Position numbers and translations under genes: made by a program | Notes under the pieces: model-generated | Seen by the model: only the letters and a program-made list of their open reading frames with translations | Told to the model about the DNA's origin: nothing | The model's database searches: none | Source: Marixanthomonas sp963974425 | GTDB taxonomy: Bacteria; Bacteroidota; Bacteroidia; Flavobacteriales; Flavobacteriaceae | Direction of reading: 5' to 3' | Assembly (NCBI RefSeq): GCF_963974425.1 | Contig: NZ_CAXBCK010000018.1 | Location: 1 to 64,000 of the forward strand | DNA: 64,000 nt | Part shown: piece after piece, positions 44,072 to 53,092 of the stretch | How the letters are laid out: the number at the start of each line of letters is the position of its first letter | Numbering within the stretch: the stretch's first letter is position 1

Positions 44072-46534
44072 TTGAGAACAAAATCACTACCCCTACTGCT
44101 TATCTTATTCTTTATCTCCACAACTGTTTTTTCACAAGAAGCAGTGGTCAAAGGAGTTATTCTCAACGAAGAAAACCAGCCAGTTGTTGGAGCTTCTATC
44201 TCTCATGGGGACGAAGGGACCTTGTCAGATTTTAACGGGTATTATTTAATGGAAATTCCCGCAAATGAAGATGTAACGCTTACTTTTTCGCACGTAGGTA
44301 ATAAAAAAATAGAGGTAACTTTAAATCTAGGTGCTAACGAAGATTTCGAACTTAATCCCGTAATGAGCACCAATGTAGAACAAATTGCCACTGTCGTAAT
44401 TTCAGGACGAGAACGAAAACGTATAGAAGGGATTACCACTATAAGTCCTGAAGCCATTCGGAAAATACCGGGTGCCAATGCAGGAGTTGAAAATTTACTA
44501 AAATCACTTCCTGGTGTAAACAGTAATAACGAATTGAGTACGCAGTACGCTGTCCGTGGAGGAAATTACGATGAAAATCTCGTATATGTAAACGAAATTG
44601 AAGTGTATCGCCCGTTTTTAATAAGAAGCGGTCAACAAGAAGGACTTGGTTTTGTTAATAGTGATTTAACCTCGAATGTTGATTTTTCAGCAGGTGGGTT
44701 TCAAGCTAAATACGGCGATAAATTGTCGTCGGTGTTGGACATTACCTACCGCAGACCCGCAGATTTTAGCGCCTCTGCAGATTTAAGTTTGCTAGGAGCC
44801 AGTGTTTCGGCAGGTGGTATTTCAAATGATGGAAGATTAACCGGTATTGTTGGTTTGCGCTACCGTGACAATAGCCTACTAGTAGATGCTAAACAAACTG
44901 AAACCAACTTCAAACCTCGATTTGCAGATGCACAAACGTATTTAACTTACAAAGTAAGTAATAAGTTTGAATTAGGTTTCCTCGGAAATGTCTCTATAAA
45001 CAGCTATGATTACGAGCCTTTAACACGCCAAACCAATTTTGGTACAATTGCAGATCCTGTAGCGTTACTAGTTTTCTATGAAGGTCAAGAACAAGATCGC
45101 TATAACACCTACTTTGGAGCCTTTAAAGGTACATATGTAGCGTCTGAAAATTATACCGCAAAGTTTATTGCTTCGGCTTACCAAACTACCGAGCAGGAAT
45201 ATTATGATATCTTGGCAGAATACCGATTAGGAGAAGTGAATACCAATATTGGGGATGAAGATTTAGGTGAAGTAGAGTTTACTGAAGGAATTGGCGGTCA
45301 ACTTACTCACGCCCGTAACGACTTAGATGCTTTAATTTTTAATGCGGAACACAAAGGAACCGTTAACATTGATGAAAACACTATTGAATATGGTGTAAAA
45401 TATACACACGAAGATATCCGTGATCGAGTACAGGAGTATGAAATTATAGATTCGGCTGGGTTTTCCATCAGACCCCCTATAGCCGATTTTGCAAACAACC
45501 AACCATATGAGCCCTATACTTCCCCTATTGTACCTTACACAACGATTAGAGCTCAAAATGATGTACAAATAGACCGAGTTTCAGGATATGCGCAATGGAG
45601 CCGAAGAACCACTTTAGGTTCCAACGATATTTGGTTAAATGCCGGTGTACGAGCACATAACTGGAATGTAAGTGGTGATGGCATTGAGAGTACATCACAA
45701 ACAGTTTTTAGTCCCCGTGGACAGGTATCGCTAAAACCTGATTGGGATATGGATATGTTATTCCGTTTATCTGGAGGGTTGTATCACCAACCGCCATTTT
45801 ATCGTGAATTACGTGATTCCACAGGAACGGTTAGGCCCGATGTAAAAGCACAACAATCTATTCATATTGTACTAGGAAACGATTACAGTTTTGACCTTTG
45901 GGGACGGCCATTCCGATTAAACTCTGAATTGTATTACAAAAGTCTAAGCGATGTAAACCCATACACACTAGAAAACGTGCGTATTCGATATCGTGCCAAC
46001 AACAATGCGGTTGCTTATGCGTATGGATTAGATGCACGCCTTGCAGGAGAATTTGTTCCAGGTACAGAAAGTTGGGTAAGTTTCGGTTATCTTAAAACCG
46101 AAGAAAATATAGATGATCGTGGCTATATTTTTAGACCAACAGATCAACGGTTAAAGTTTGCAGTATTATTTCAGGATTATGTGAAAATTATACCTGATTT
46201 AAAAATGTACCTAAACTTAGTTTACAATACAGGTTTACCAGGTGGCTCACCAAGTTATGCAGATCCGTACGACTATCAAGTACGTTTACCAGATTATAAA
46301 CGAGCTGATCTTGGAGTTTCCTATGTGATTGTTAATGACAAAAAATTACGAGACAACGGTTTTTTAAAACCATTTAAAGAACTGACTATCGGCGCAGAGA
46401 TTTTCAACATTTTTGATGTTCAAAACTCAATCACCAATACGTTTGTACGCGATGTGTACACCAAAGTGCAATACTCCATTCCTAATTACCTAACTCCAAG
46501 AGTTTTTAATGTGAGACTAACGGCTAAGTTTTAA
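44072..46534 (+). CDS. TonB-dependent receptor with carboxypeptidase-like N-terminal domain
   Basis: The 820-aa outer-membrane protein has a signal peptide ending V-F-S-Q and a carboxypeptidase-regulatory-like beta domain (about 24-105, with V-V-G-A-S-I-S and T-L-S-D-F-N-G-Y-Y). The plug begins near 125 (I-P-G-A-N-A-G-V-E-N-L-L-K-S-L-P-G-V, then Y-A-V-R-G-G-N-Y-D-E-N). A large beta-barrel ends V-F-N-V-R-L-T-A-K-F. No in-frame ATG lies between the upstream stop (44060) and the signal sequence, so the start is the TTG at 44072. No SusD partner follows, so it is not a typical polysaccharide locus; the substrate is unknown. It directly follows the M23 gene. Confidence 0.9.
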   Translation: MRTKSLPLLLILFFISTTVFSQEAVVKGVILNEENQPVVGASISHGDEGTLSDFNGYYLMEIPANEDVTLTFSHVGNKKIEVTLNLGANEDFELNPVMSTNVEQIATVVISGRERKRIEGITTISPEAIRKIPGANAGVENLLKSLPGVNSNNELSTQYAVRGGNYDENLVYVNEIEVYRPFLIRSGQQEGLGFVNSDLTSNVDFSAGGFQAKYGDKLSSVLDITYRRPADFSASADLSLLGASVSAGGISNDGRLTGIVGLRYRDNSLLVDAKQTETNFKPRFADAQTYLTYKVSNKFELGFLGNVSINSYDYEPLTRQTNFGTIADPVALLVFYEGQEQDRYNTYFGAFKGTYVASENYTAKFIASAYQTTEQEYYDILAEYRLGEVNTNIGDEDLGEVEFTEGIGGQLTHARNDLDALIFNAEHKGTVNIDENTIEYGVKYTHEDIRDRVQEYEIIDSAGFSIRPPIADFANNQPYEPYTSPIVPYTTIRAQNDVQIDRVSGYAQWSRRTTLGSNDIWLNAGVRAHNWNVSGDGIESTSQTVFSPRGQVSLKPDWDMDMLFRLSGGLYHQPPFYRELRDSTGTVRPDVKAQQSIHIVLGNDYSFDLWGRPFRLNSELYYKSLSDVNPYTLENVRIRYRANNNAVAYAYGLDARLAGEFVPGTESWVSFGYLKTEENIDDRGYIFRPTDQRLKFAVLFQDYVKIIPDLKMYLNLVYNTGLPGGSPSYADPYDYQVRLPDYKRADLGVSYVIVNDKKLRDNGFLKPFKELTIGAEIFNIFDVQNSITNTFVRDVYTKVQYSIPNYLTPRVFNVRLTAKF

Positions 46535-46558
46535 GTTAAAAAAGATATTATATAGAGG

Positions 46559-47269
46559 TTACATTTTTATAACCCCGATATTTAGAAAATCGGCTGCTAA
46601 ATCAACACCATCATTATTCACATAATACTGAACTTCAATTATATCACCAGCATTTAAGGTTAACTGAAAAACACCTGAGACACCCCAATATTCAATATTA
46701 GTAGCGGGGGTCGGAATAGAAGCAAATCCACGTGCCAAATAACCGAATCTGCTTGTGTTTTTAAAAATGGCAAGAATATATTTTCGTTGTCCCCCTTTTA
46801 AATTCCGAACACTTAAACCAGCAGAAAATTGATAAGTTCCGTCTACTAAAACCTTAATTTTTCCATCACCAACAACTTCAAAAACACTCGTATCAATACT
46901 AGTTACTTCATTAACACCATCACCAATTGGAAAATTGTTAAAAGTGCTATCCCCCTGTAAAGCTTCGCCTCCGGAAAAGTTTCTATATAAAGTAAGGTTC
47001 GATATTTCGTTTTTTGTTTGATTTTGCCAAATGCTGCCATTATAAACAAAAATAGCATTGGTCGTTGTATTAAAAACAGTAGCACCCTTCAATGGCGTAG
47101 GTATTGCATTCATTTGAGTTGTTGTTACTCTTGGTGGCACAAAGGCTCCTGTTGTGCCATCTACTTGAAGTAAAGAACCGTCATCTGGTGTAGTTGTATT
47201 GATTCCTACTTGGGCAACAATAGATGTAGTGAAAAATGAAAACAATAAAAAGTTTAAAAAAGCATTCAT
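46559..47269 (-). CDS. Exported flavobacterial beta-rich protein, C1q/tail-fibre-like
   Basis: The 236-aa protein has a signal peptide ending I-V-A-Q and then V-G-I-N-T-T-T-P-D, the standard opening of a family of secreted flavobacterial proteins. The middle segment G-A-F-V-P-P-R-V-T-T-T-Q-M-N and V-F-N-T-T-T-N-A-I-F-V-Y-N-G-S-I-W is also typical. The C-terminal 120 residues are beta-rich (D-G-T-Y-Q-F-S-A-G-L-S-V, I-E-V-Q-Y-Y-V-N) and resemble C1q/TNF-like trimeric heads. Function is unknown; a surface or fibre-like role is inferred. Confidence 0.7.
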   Translation of the reverse strand: MNAFLNFLLFSFFTTSIVAQVGINTTTPDDGSLLQVDGTTGAFVPPRVTTTQMNAIPTPLKGATVFNTTTNAIFVYNGSIWQNQTKNEISNLTLYRNFSGGEALQGDSTFNNFPIGDGVNEVTSIDTSVFEVVGDGKIKVLVDGTYQFSAGLSVRNLKGGQRKYILAIFKNTSRFGYLARGFASIPTPATNIEYWGVSGVFQLTLNAGDIIEVQYYVNNDGVDLAADFLNIGVIKM

Positions 47270-47350
47270 ACTATGTGAGATTGGGACAAAAAATTGGAAA
47301 CAATTATTCTATTACAAGATTACAAGTAATAGCTTAAGGAATAAAAAACA

Positions 47351-48499
47351 CTACTTTTCAATAAATTCTTTTAAGACATCAACCACATAATCTACTTCGT
47401 CTTTTTTATTGAAGCTTGAAAAGGAGAAGCGAATAGAGGGCTTTTTCATATCGTCTTCACTTAATATTTCATTCAAAACATGAGAGCCTTTCCCACTCCC
47501 ACTTTGACAAGCACTACCCTTAGAACAGGCTATTCCGTTTAAATCTAATTGAAATAACAACATCATTGCTTTTTCTGGCGAAATAGGCAGACAAACGTTT
47601 AAAAGTGTGTACGTACTGTTTGCATCATCATCGCAGGCGCCATTAAACTTAATTCCTGGAATTTCAGAAGTCAGTTTTTCCTTAAAATAATTTTTAAGCT
47701 CAACGATATAGTTTCGTTCTTTTTCTAAATTTTCATAGGAAATTTTAAGCGCTTCGGCCATACCAGCGATAGCAAAAACAGATTCTGTCCCTGCACGCAT
47801 GCCACGTTCTTGCTCCCCACCGAAAATCAAAGGCTTTAATCCGCTATTTTTACGAATAAAGGCAAATCCAGCTCCTTTAGGGCCGTGAAATTTATGTGCC
47901 GCCACGGCTGCAAAATCAATAGGAATTTCAGAAAAATCCAACTCATAATGCCCCACCGATTGTACGGTATCACTATGAAATAAGGTGTTATATTCTTTAC
48001 AAAGCTTAGCGGTACGTTCAATATCTAAAATATTACCTATTTCATTATTTACGTGCATTAAACTAACTAATGTTTTTTTATCGTCTTCTTTCAATAAAGA
48101 TTCTAAATGATCAAAATCTACGTGTCCACATTCATCTAATTTTACATAATCTACTTGAACACCATTGTTGCTTTCCAATTCGGTAAGTGTATGTAAAACG
48201 GCGTGATGTTCTATTTTACTTGAAATAATACGTGTTACACCTAGATCACGCACACAGCTATTTAATATTAAATTATCGGCTTCTGTTCCGCCTGAAGTGA
48301 AAATAATTTCAGCCGCCGAAACATTTAAATACCCAGCAACTTGCTTTCTTGCATTTTCAAGTAATGACTTAGCCGACCTACCATAAGAGTGTGTAGACGA
48401 AGGATTTCCGTATTCAACCTTTAAAACTTCGGTGATACATCTTATTACTTCGCTTCGCAATTCAGTTGTCGCTGCACTGTCAAAATATACTTTTTTCAT
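47351..48499 (-). CDS. Cysteine desulfurase (IscS/NifS family)
   Basis: I start the gene at the ATG at 48497-48499 (M-K-K-V-Y-F-D-S-A-A-T-T). The open frame extends 300 bp further, but those codons are unlike any desulfurase N-terminus. The 382-aa PLP enzyme takes sulfur from cysteine for Fe-S clusters or tRNA thiolation. His99 (K-I-E-H-H-A), the Schiff-base Lys203 in A-A-H-K-F-H-G-P-K-G, the R-A-G-T-E-S motif and the active-site Cys in S-K-G-S-A-C-Q-S-G are present. No iscU or suf genes lie next to it, so the sulfur acceptor is unclear. Confidence 0.92.
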   Translation of the reverse strand: MKKVYFDSAATTELRSEVIRCITEVLKVEYGNPSSTHSYGRSAKSLLENARKQVAGYLNVSAAEIIFTSGGTEADNLILNSCVRDLGVTRIISSKIEHHAVLHTLTELESNNGVQVDYVKLDECGHVDFDHLESLLKEDDKKTLVSLMHVNNEIGNILDIERTAKLCKEYNTLFHSDTVQSVGHYELDFSEIPIDFAAVAAHKFHGPKGAGFAFIRKNSGLKPLIFGGEQERGMRAGTESVFAIAGMAEALKISYENLEKERNYIVELKNYFKEKLTSEIPGIKFNGACDDDANSTYTLLNVCLPISPEKAMMLLFQLDLNGIACSKGSACQSGSGKGSHVLNEILSEDDMKKPSIRFSFSSFNKKDEVDYVVDVLKEFIEK

Positions 48500-48680
48500 C
48501 TTCTTTGTAAAATTATCTTTTTCAGTAGAAAAACCTGATTTATTAGCTTTGCTGAAATAGTTCAGAACTGATTTTTTCAGAATTAATTCTTCAAAAATAC
48601 ATATTAATATTATTCTTGAATACGTTTCAAGTGCAAAGAAATATGTTACTTTGTAAAAACACAACATTCTCGTATTGTTT

Positions 48681-49553
48681 ATGAAAAATCTCTTGTTTTT
48701 TATCCTCGTATTCGCAACGCTACAATCTTGTGATGATGGTGAAGTAATCGTTACTACCTTTGACTTTGAAGATGCAAGCCTAAACCTTTGCAACAATGGC
48801 AATCAATATGTTTTCTATAAAATAAACAATGACGTTTCAGAAAGCATTTCACTTAAAATCACTACCGATGATCAACTGTTTTTGCAAAGCGAGACTAAAA
48901 CCTTTGAATTAAACGGTAGTACAAATGTTGTTAACTATCGCAGGTTTAATGACAATGTAACCGGTGATTATTTTTGTAGCACCATTCCGCCAACCTCTCC
49001 AACTGTTAACGTGGATTATGTAGGCGCTTCTGGCACGGCAAGTTTAAACACAACCACGGTTTTAGATGATAATGATGGCCTCGACGATGAGACTGGCGAT
49101 ACTGATGGAGACGGGATTCCTGATAGTTACGATTTTGATGACGACGGCGACAATGTTCCTACCTCTGTTGAATTGGGCCCGAACTTCCCAGATGAGCCAG
49201 CTCAAGATACAGATGGAGACGGCACACCCGATTATTTAGACACCGATGATGATGATGATGGTATTTTCACTATTTATGAAGATATAAACCAAAACCAAAA
49301 CCCGCTTGACGATATCACTAATCCGGAAGTAGGTGCCGATTACTTAAATCCTGCAGTTGCAGATCAATATGACGTACAATCATTTCGTGAGCACACTTAC
49401 ACTTTTGATAGTGATGTGGTAATTCGTTTAACTAATCTAGTTCTAGTCAATGGTGAAGAACAGATTACCCAAGACGCGCTCTCGTTAGGTAGTATTGAAA
49501 CTGTAAGTAGTGGCGAATTTACAGGGACCCCAGATTTTATTGCTCCAGAGTAA
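48681..49553 (+). CDS. Exported lipoprotein with calcium-binding thrombospondin type 3-like repeats
   Basis: I take the ATG at 48681, which starts M-K-N-L-L-F-F-I-L-V with a lipobox L-Q-S-C (Cys17). A frame two codons longer with a TTG start is possible. The 290-aa product has a beta-rich N-terminal domain of about 110 residues. Then comes an acidic part with D-T-D-G-D-G-I-P-D-S-Y-D-F-D-D-D-G-D and D-T-D-G-D-G-T-P-D-Y-L-D, thrombospondin type 3/EF-like calcium loops. A stretch of GAT codons causes the poly-Asp. It is likely surface-anchored; the function is not known. Confidence 0.72.
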   Translation: MKNLLFFILVFATLQSCDDGEVIVTTFDFEDASLNLCNNGNQYVFYKINNDVSESISLKITTDDQLFLQSETKTFELNGSTNVVNYRRFNDNVTGDYFCSTIPPTSPTVNVDYVGASGTASLNTTTVLDDNDGLDDETGDTDGDGIPDSYDFDDDGDNVPTSVELGPNFPDEPAQDTDGDGTPDYLDTDDDDDGIFTIYEDINQNQNPLDDITNPEVGADYLNPAVADQYDVQSFREHTYTFDSDVVIRLTNLVLVNGEEQITQDALSLGSIETVSSGEFTGTPDFIAPE

Positions 49554-49685
49554 ATTATAAGTAGTTGCAGTTGGCAGTATCAGTAACTGATTTGCAGTTT
49601 ATTATCGATTTAGTTTTAGGCATTTTACTTAACCTGTTGAAGTGTCTTACGATTTATGACTTATGATTTACTCAAACACGATTAA

Positions 49686-50234
49686 TCAAGGGGTTTTATT
49701 TTGGAAAATATACACCTCAGTAGCCCCACGACCATACTCCTTGTAATCTGCCTCGTAATATTTTACATTGTCATACCTTCTAAAAAGGTATTCTAACTCG
49801 GCTTTTAATACACCCTCACCCACTCCGTGTATAAAAACGATCCGCTGTATTTTTTTATCGATAGCAAAATCCAGTTGCCGTTGCGCAGTATCGGTTTGTA
49901 GCACCAACATATCGTGATTGTTCATCCGTTTATATTGTTGCGTTAATTGATGAATGTGCAAATCGACCACCATGGGCGGACGGTTTCGTTCTTTAGGCTT
50001 TACCTTTTTAGAAGCTTTTGGTCTTCTACTTTTCTTTTCTGAAAGAATTTCTGAAATATCCTGTTGCATCATATCGGTTTCTGAAATCGCACCCGTAATA
50101 ACAACCAATTCATTTTCAGAGAATTGCATTTCAAAGTCATCTTCTGTTAATACCGTAACCATACTATCATCAACAGCGGTTACCACTCCTGAGATAGCAT
50201 CATCCACCACCGAAACCGTATCTCCTTTTTTCAT
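49686..50234 (-). CDS. Smr domain protein (MutS2-like C-terminal part)
   Basis: The 182-aa protein has an N-terminal KOW/SH3-like barrel (about 1-45, M-K-K-G-D-T-V-S-V-V-D-D) and a Lys-rich linker. The Smr endonuclease-like domain follows (about 95-182) with V-V-D-L-H-I-H-Q-L and V-F-I-H-G-V-G-E-G-V-L-K, the LDxH- and HGxG-type motifs. Full MutS2 also has a MutS ATPase; here it is absent, so this is a stand-alone Smr. Nucleic acid cleavage or binding is expected, and its target is unknown. It is on the opposite strand to its neighbours. Confidence 0.82.
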   Translation of the reverse strand: MKKGDTVSVVDDAISGVVTAVDDSMVTVLTEDDFEMQFSENELVVITGAISETDMMQQDISEILSEKKSRRPKASKKVKPKERNRPPMVVDLHIHQLTQQYKRMNNHDMLVLQTDTAQRQLDFAIDKKIQRIVFIHGVGEGVLKAELEYLFRRYDNVKYYEADYKEYGRGATEVYIFQNKTP

Positions 50235-50403
50235 AAAAAACCAAACGTATTAAGTATTCGTATATTAAATAGATAAACTCTTAAAAACTAAAAAATTACG
50301 TTTTTGAAAAGAATTACTCCAATATTAAAAAATTTATTTTTATTTTTATACCAAAATTTGGCTATATTAACCTCAGATCTTATAGTTTTAAAACTGAATA
50401 CTT

Positions 50404-52314
50404 ATGAAACACCTACTACTCTCATTATTAATAGTAAGCAGTGTCGGCGTTACGGCGCAATCTGATTTGTATGTAGGGCCAAATGGTTCTACCGACTCTT
50501 ATGTTTATGTAAACGATGCAGTTTTATACGTTGAAAACGATGTAAACTTAGATAAAAATGCCAGCGGTAGTGCAACCGAAGCTAGTATTTATCTTCGTAA
50601 TAACGGGCAATTAATACAAGGTAATGACACTGCGGATAACCAAGGAGATGGATTGCTTTCGGTATACAGAAGTGTTGATTCCACTTCAGCTTATCATTAT
50701 AAATTTTACAATATGCCGGTAGGTGTTACTTCTGGCTCAGGAAACTCTAATGCTGGAGTTTCCCGTTTTTTTGATTGTGATGGTTGTGGAGACACAGAAA
50801 CTGCTGCTACTGCAATTGGAACGACTACTGGACGTAATGGAAGCTTAAACCCTACTACCCTATCTACGCGATGGATTTATGTAAAAGATCCATCACCTAA
50901 TAACGATAATGAAGCCAATTGGAGACGCATTAATAACAATGATGTGGTTTCTCCATTTCAAGGGTTTATTATGAAAGGGGTTAGTACAGATCCTTCTGGG
51001 AACAGAGGGACACTTGCAGATTTAGTTAAAGACTTTAAATTCGACTTAAGAGGCAGACCCAATACAGGAACACTTTCAATTAATATGCCTGCCGGAGGAG
51101 AGGTTAGAGTGGTTTCGGGAAACCCTTATCCTTCTGCCATAGATTTATCGCAATTCGTTGCGGATAATAATGCTTCTGGTGGACCACAGATTGCTACTAT
51201 ACGCTTCTGGGACGAACCCAAAGACACAGATATTGAATATAGTCACTTTTACGCTGATAAGTCTGGAGGTTGGGGTAGTTGGGTTCCTGCTGGTGCTGGG
51301 ACAGATGGCGTATATACACCTCCAACATTTAATAACTACAGTGCTTCTGGCATAGGCGGTTCAGCTGGTACTGGAAGAGGAGGACTTTATTCAAGAAGGT
51401 ATTCCCCAATAGGACAAGGTTTTGAAATTTTAACAGACGGAACTCCGGGACTTATTACGTATAGCAATAGTCATAGAGTATTTCAAAGAGAAGGTGCTAA
51501 CTCTATTTTTAAAAGACCTGAAGCTCCTGAAAACAAGATAGATAAAAACACGAACAATCCTGGAGATGAATCTAGTACTTGGGCCGAAGCAGACCCACGC
51601 TCTCCTTATTTACGCATAAATGTGGTAATGCACGAAAGTTATGCTCGTCAATTAGTTTTAGGTTTAGATGATAGAACAACAGATAACATGGACTATGGTT
51701 GGGATGCACCAAGCCCTATGGATGCTAAAAGTGGGGAAGCATATTTTCTTATTGGTGATGATTCTAATAGAAAACCCTTCGTAATTCAGTTTGTACCGTA
51801 TGGAAAAGAAAAAATGATTCCAATTGGTTTTAAATTAACTAAACAAACTAAATTTTTTGTAGAAACTGTAGAAGAAGTAAAAATGCATAACAAAAAAGCT
51901 TATATTTTTGATAGTGCAGATAACACCTACCAAGAATTTACAAACGGTAAGTCTGCAACCTATAACTTAGATGCAGGAACATATGATGACCGCTTTTTTG
52001 TGGTCTTTAAAGGTAAAAATGAACTTAGCAATTACGCAAAAGAAACACAAGGAAGAGTTGAAGAAAACGTAGACTTCTTTCAAAATAATAACTTAGGTGT
52101 TCTTGAAGTTCAAAATCCTGAAGGATACAATATTAAACAAGCTCTTATTTTTGATATGACTGGAAAATTGGTCTATGAAAAACAAAACATTGGTGCAGAG
52201 ACGCACTTCTCATTCCCTACATCAAACCTAAGTGATGGTGTTTATATTGTTAAGTTAAAAACAACTGACAATATAGATATTAGTCATAAAACTTCGGTTT
52301 ACAACAGGAAATAA
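50404..52314 (+). CDS. Secreted T9SS type A sorting-domain protein
   Basis: The 636-aa protein has a signal peptide (to V-T-A-Q). A long beta-rich body follows with no enzymatic motif that I recognise; it begins S-D-L-Y-V-G-P-N-G-S-T-D-S-Y. The C-terminal type A sorting domain is in the last 75 residues (L-G-V-L-E-V-Q-N-P-E-G-Y, A-L-I-F-D-M-T-G-K-L-V-Y-E, L-S-D-G-V-Y-I-V-K-L). The pattern matches large flavobacterial surface proteins sent through the type IX system. It is followed after only 5 bp by the DUF2752 gene, so they may be expressed together. Confidence 0.82.
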   Translation: MKHLLLSLLIVSSVGVTAQSDLYVGPNGSTDSYVYVNDAVLYVENDVNLDKNASGSATEASIYLRNNGQLIQGNDTADNQGDGLLSVYRSVDSTSAYHYKFYNMPVGVTSGSGNSNAGVSRFFDCDGCGDTETAATAIGTTTGRNGSLNPTTLSTRWIYVKDPSPNNDNEANWRRINNNDVVSPFQGFIMKGVSTDPSGNRGTLADLVKDFKFDLRGRPNTGTLSINMPAGGEVRVVSGNPYPSAIDLSQFVADNNASGGPQIATIRFWDEPKDTDIEYSHFYADKSGGWGSWVPAGAGTDGVYTPPTFNNYSASGIGGSAGTGRGGLYSRRYSPIGQGFEILTDGTPGLITYSNSHRVFQREGANSIFKRPEAPENKIDKNTNNPGDESSTWAEADPRSPYLRINVVMHESYARQLVLGLDDRTTDNMDYGWDAPSPMDAKSGEAYFLIGDDSNRKPFVIQFVPYGKEKMIPIGFKLTKQTKFFVETVEEVKMHNKKAYIFDSADNTYQEFTNGKSATYNLDAGTYDDRFFVVFKGKNELSNYAKETQGRVEENVDFFQNNNLGVLEVQNPEGYNIKQALIFDMTGKLVYEKQNIGAETHFSFPTSNLSDGVYIVKLKTTDNIDISHKTSVYNRK

Positions 52315-52319
52315 ACTAT

Positions 52320-52616
52320 ATGGCATTAAAAGGCATTGAAGACTATATGTTGCAATGCACTAGCAAGCAACTTTTTGGAATAGAATGTTTAGGCTGTGGT
52401 ACACAACGTGCCACAGTCTTGTTTTTTAGAGGTGAGTTTGCTGCGGCCTTTCACATGTATCCAGCAATTTACACCCTTATCGTGCTACTTCTTTTTGTAG
52501 TATTTAACCTCTTCGTAAAATTTAAACACGATTTTAAAATTAAAGTGGGTCTGTTACTATTAAACGTAGCAATTATTGTGATTAGTTATTTTGTAAAAAT
52601 GCGTCCTTTTTTTTAA
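52320..52616 (+). CDS. DUF2752 family small membrane protein
   Basis: The 98-aa protein has the DUF2752 core C-x-G-C-G-T-Q-R-A (E-C-L-G-C-G-T-Q-R-A near residues 23-32). A second segment, F-A-A-A-F-H-M-Y-P-A-I-Y, and three membrane helices follow. No function is established for this family. The ATG at 52320 is 5 bp after the stop of the T9SS protein, so translation may be coupled. An internal ATG at 52347 could also be used. Confidence 0.8.
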   Translation: MALKGIEDYMLQCTSKQLFGIECLGCGTQRATVLFFRGEFAAAFHMYPAIYTLIVLLLFVVFNLFVKFKHDFKIKVGLLLLNVAIIVISYFVKMRPFF

Positions 52617-52692
52617 AGTATTATTGACTATTCGCCGCTTTCAATTATTTACCTTATTTTTAAAGCATAGTAACCAACTAATGTAAACACTC

Positions 52693-53016
52693 ATGGAAAA
52701 ACAAAAATTACCTAATTCAACCCTAATTTTAGTATTTGGTATCTTATCGATAGTAACGTGCTGTTGCTATGGAGTATTAGGACTTATCTTTGGTGTCATT
52801 GCTATTGTAATGGCCAAAAAAGCAACCGCTTTATATTTGGAAAACCCAGAAATCTATTCTGGTTTTCAGAATGTAAAAACTGGTAAAATACTAGCTATAA
52901 TTGGTATTGTATTAAGCGCTATTTATTTATTAATAAACATTTATTTCTATGCAACCATTGGTATGGATGGTATACAAGAAATGCAAGAAGAAATGATGCG
53001 TGAGTACGGAATGTAA
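52693..53016 (+). CDS. CCC motif membrane protein (DUF4190-like)
   Basis: The 107-aa protein has two membrane helices. It carries the unusual C-C-C at residues 23-25 (V-T-C-C-C-Y-G-V-L-G-L) and the family pattern P-E-I-Y-S-G-F-Q-N-V-K-T-G-K-I-L-A-I-I-G. The C-terminus is Met-rich and acidic. The family is known only by name, and no function is established. A terminator follows at 53038-53069. Confidence 0.82.
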   Translation: MEKQKLPNSTLILVFGILSIVTCCCYGVLGLIFGVIAIVMAKKATALYLENPEIYSGFQNVKTGKILAIIGIVLSAIYLLINIYFYATIGMDGIQEMQEEMMREYGM

Positions 53017-53037
53017 TATTCAAATAATTAAAAACAA

Positions 53038-53069
53038 TAAACCCCGGTCTTTAAATAGCCGGGGTTTTT
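53038..53069. terminator. Bidirectional terminator between the CCC-motif gene and rocD
   Basis: CCCCGG (53042-53047) pairs with CCGGGG (53059-53064) across an 11-nt loop. It has an A-run before and TTTTTGTTT after, between two convergent stops. Confidence 0.85.
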
Positions 53070-53092
53070 GTTTAAGCAAAATATGCTATATC

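Noticed and set aside
44072..46534. Polysaccharide utilisation locus
   Set aside because: There is no SusD-like gene or glycoside hydrolase next to the receptor.
48500..48802. Extended N-terminus of the cysteine desulfurase gene
   Set aside because: The extra codons do not resemble any desulfurase, and the ATG at 48499 gives the standard N-terminus.
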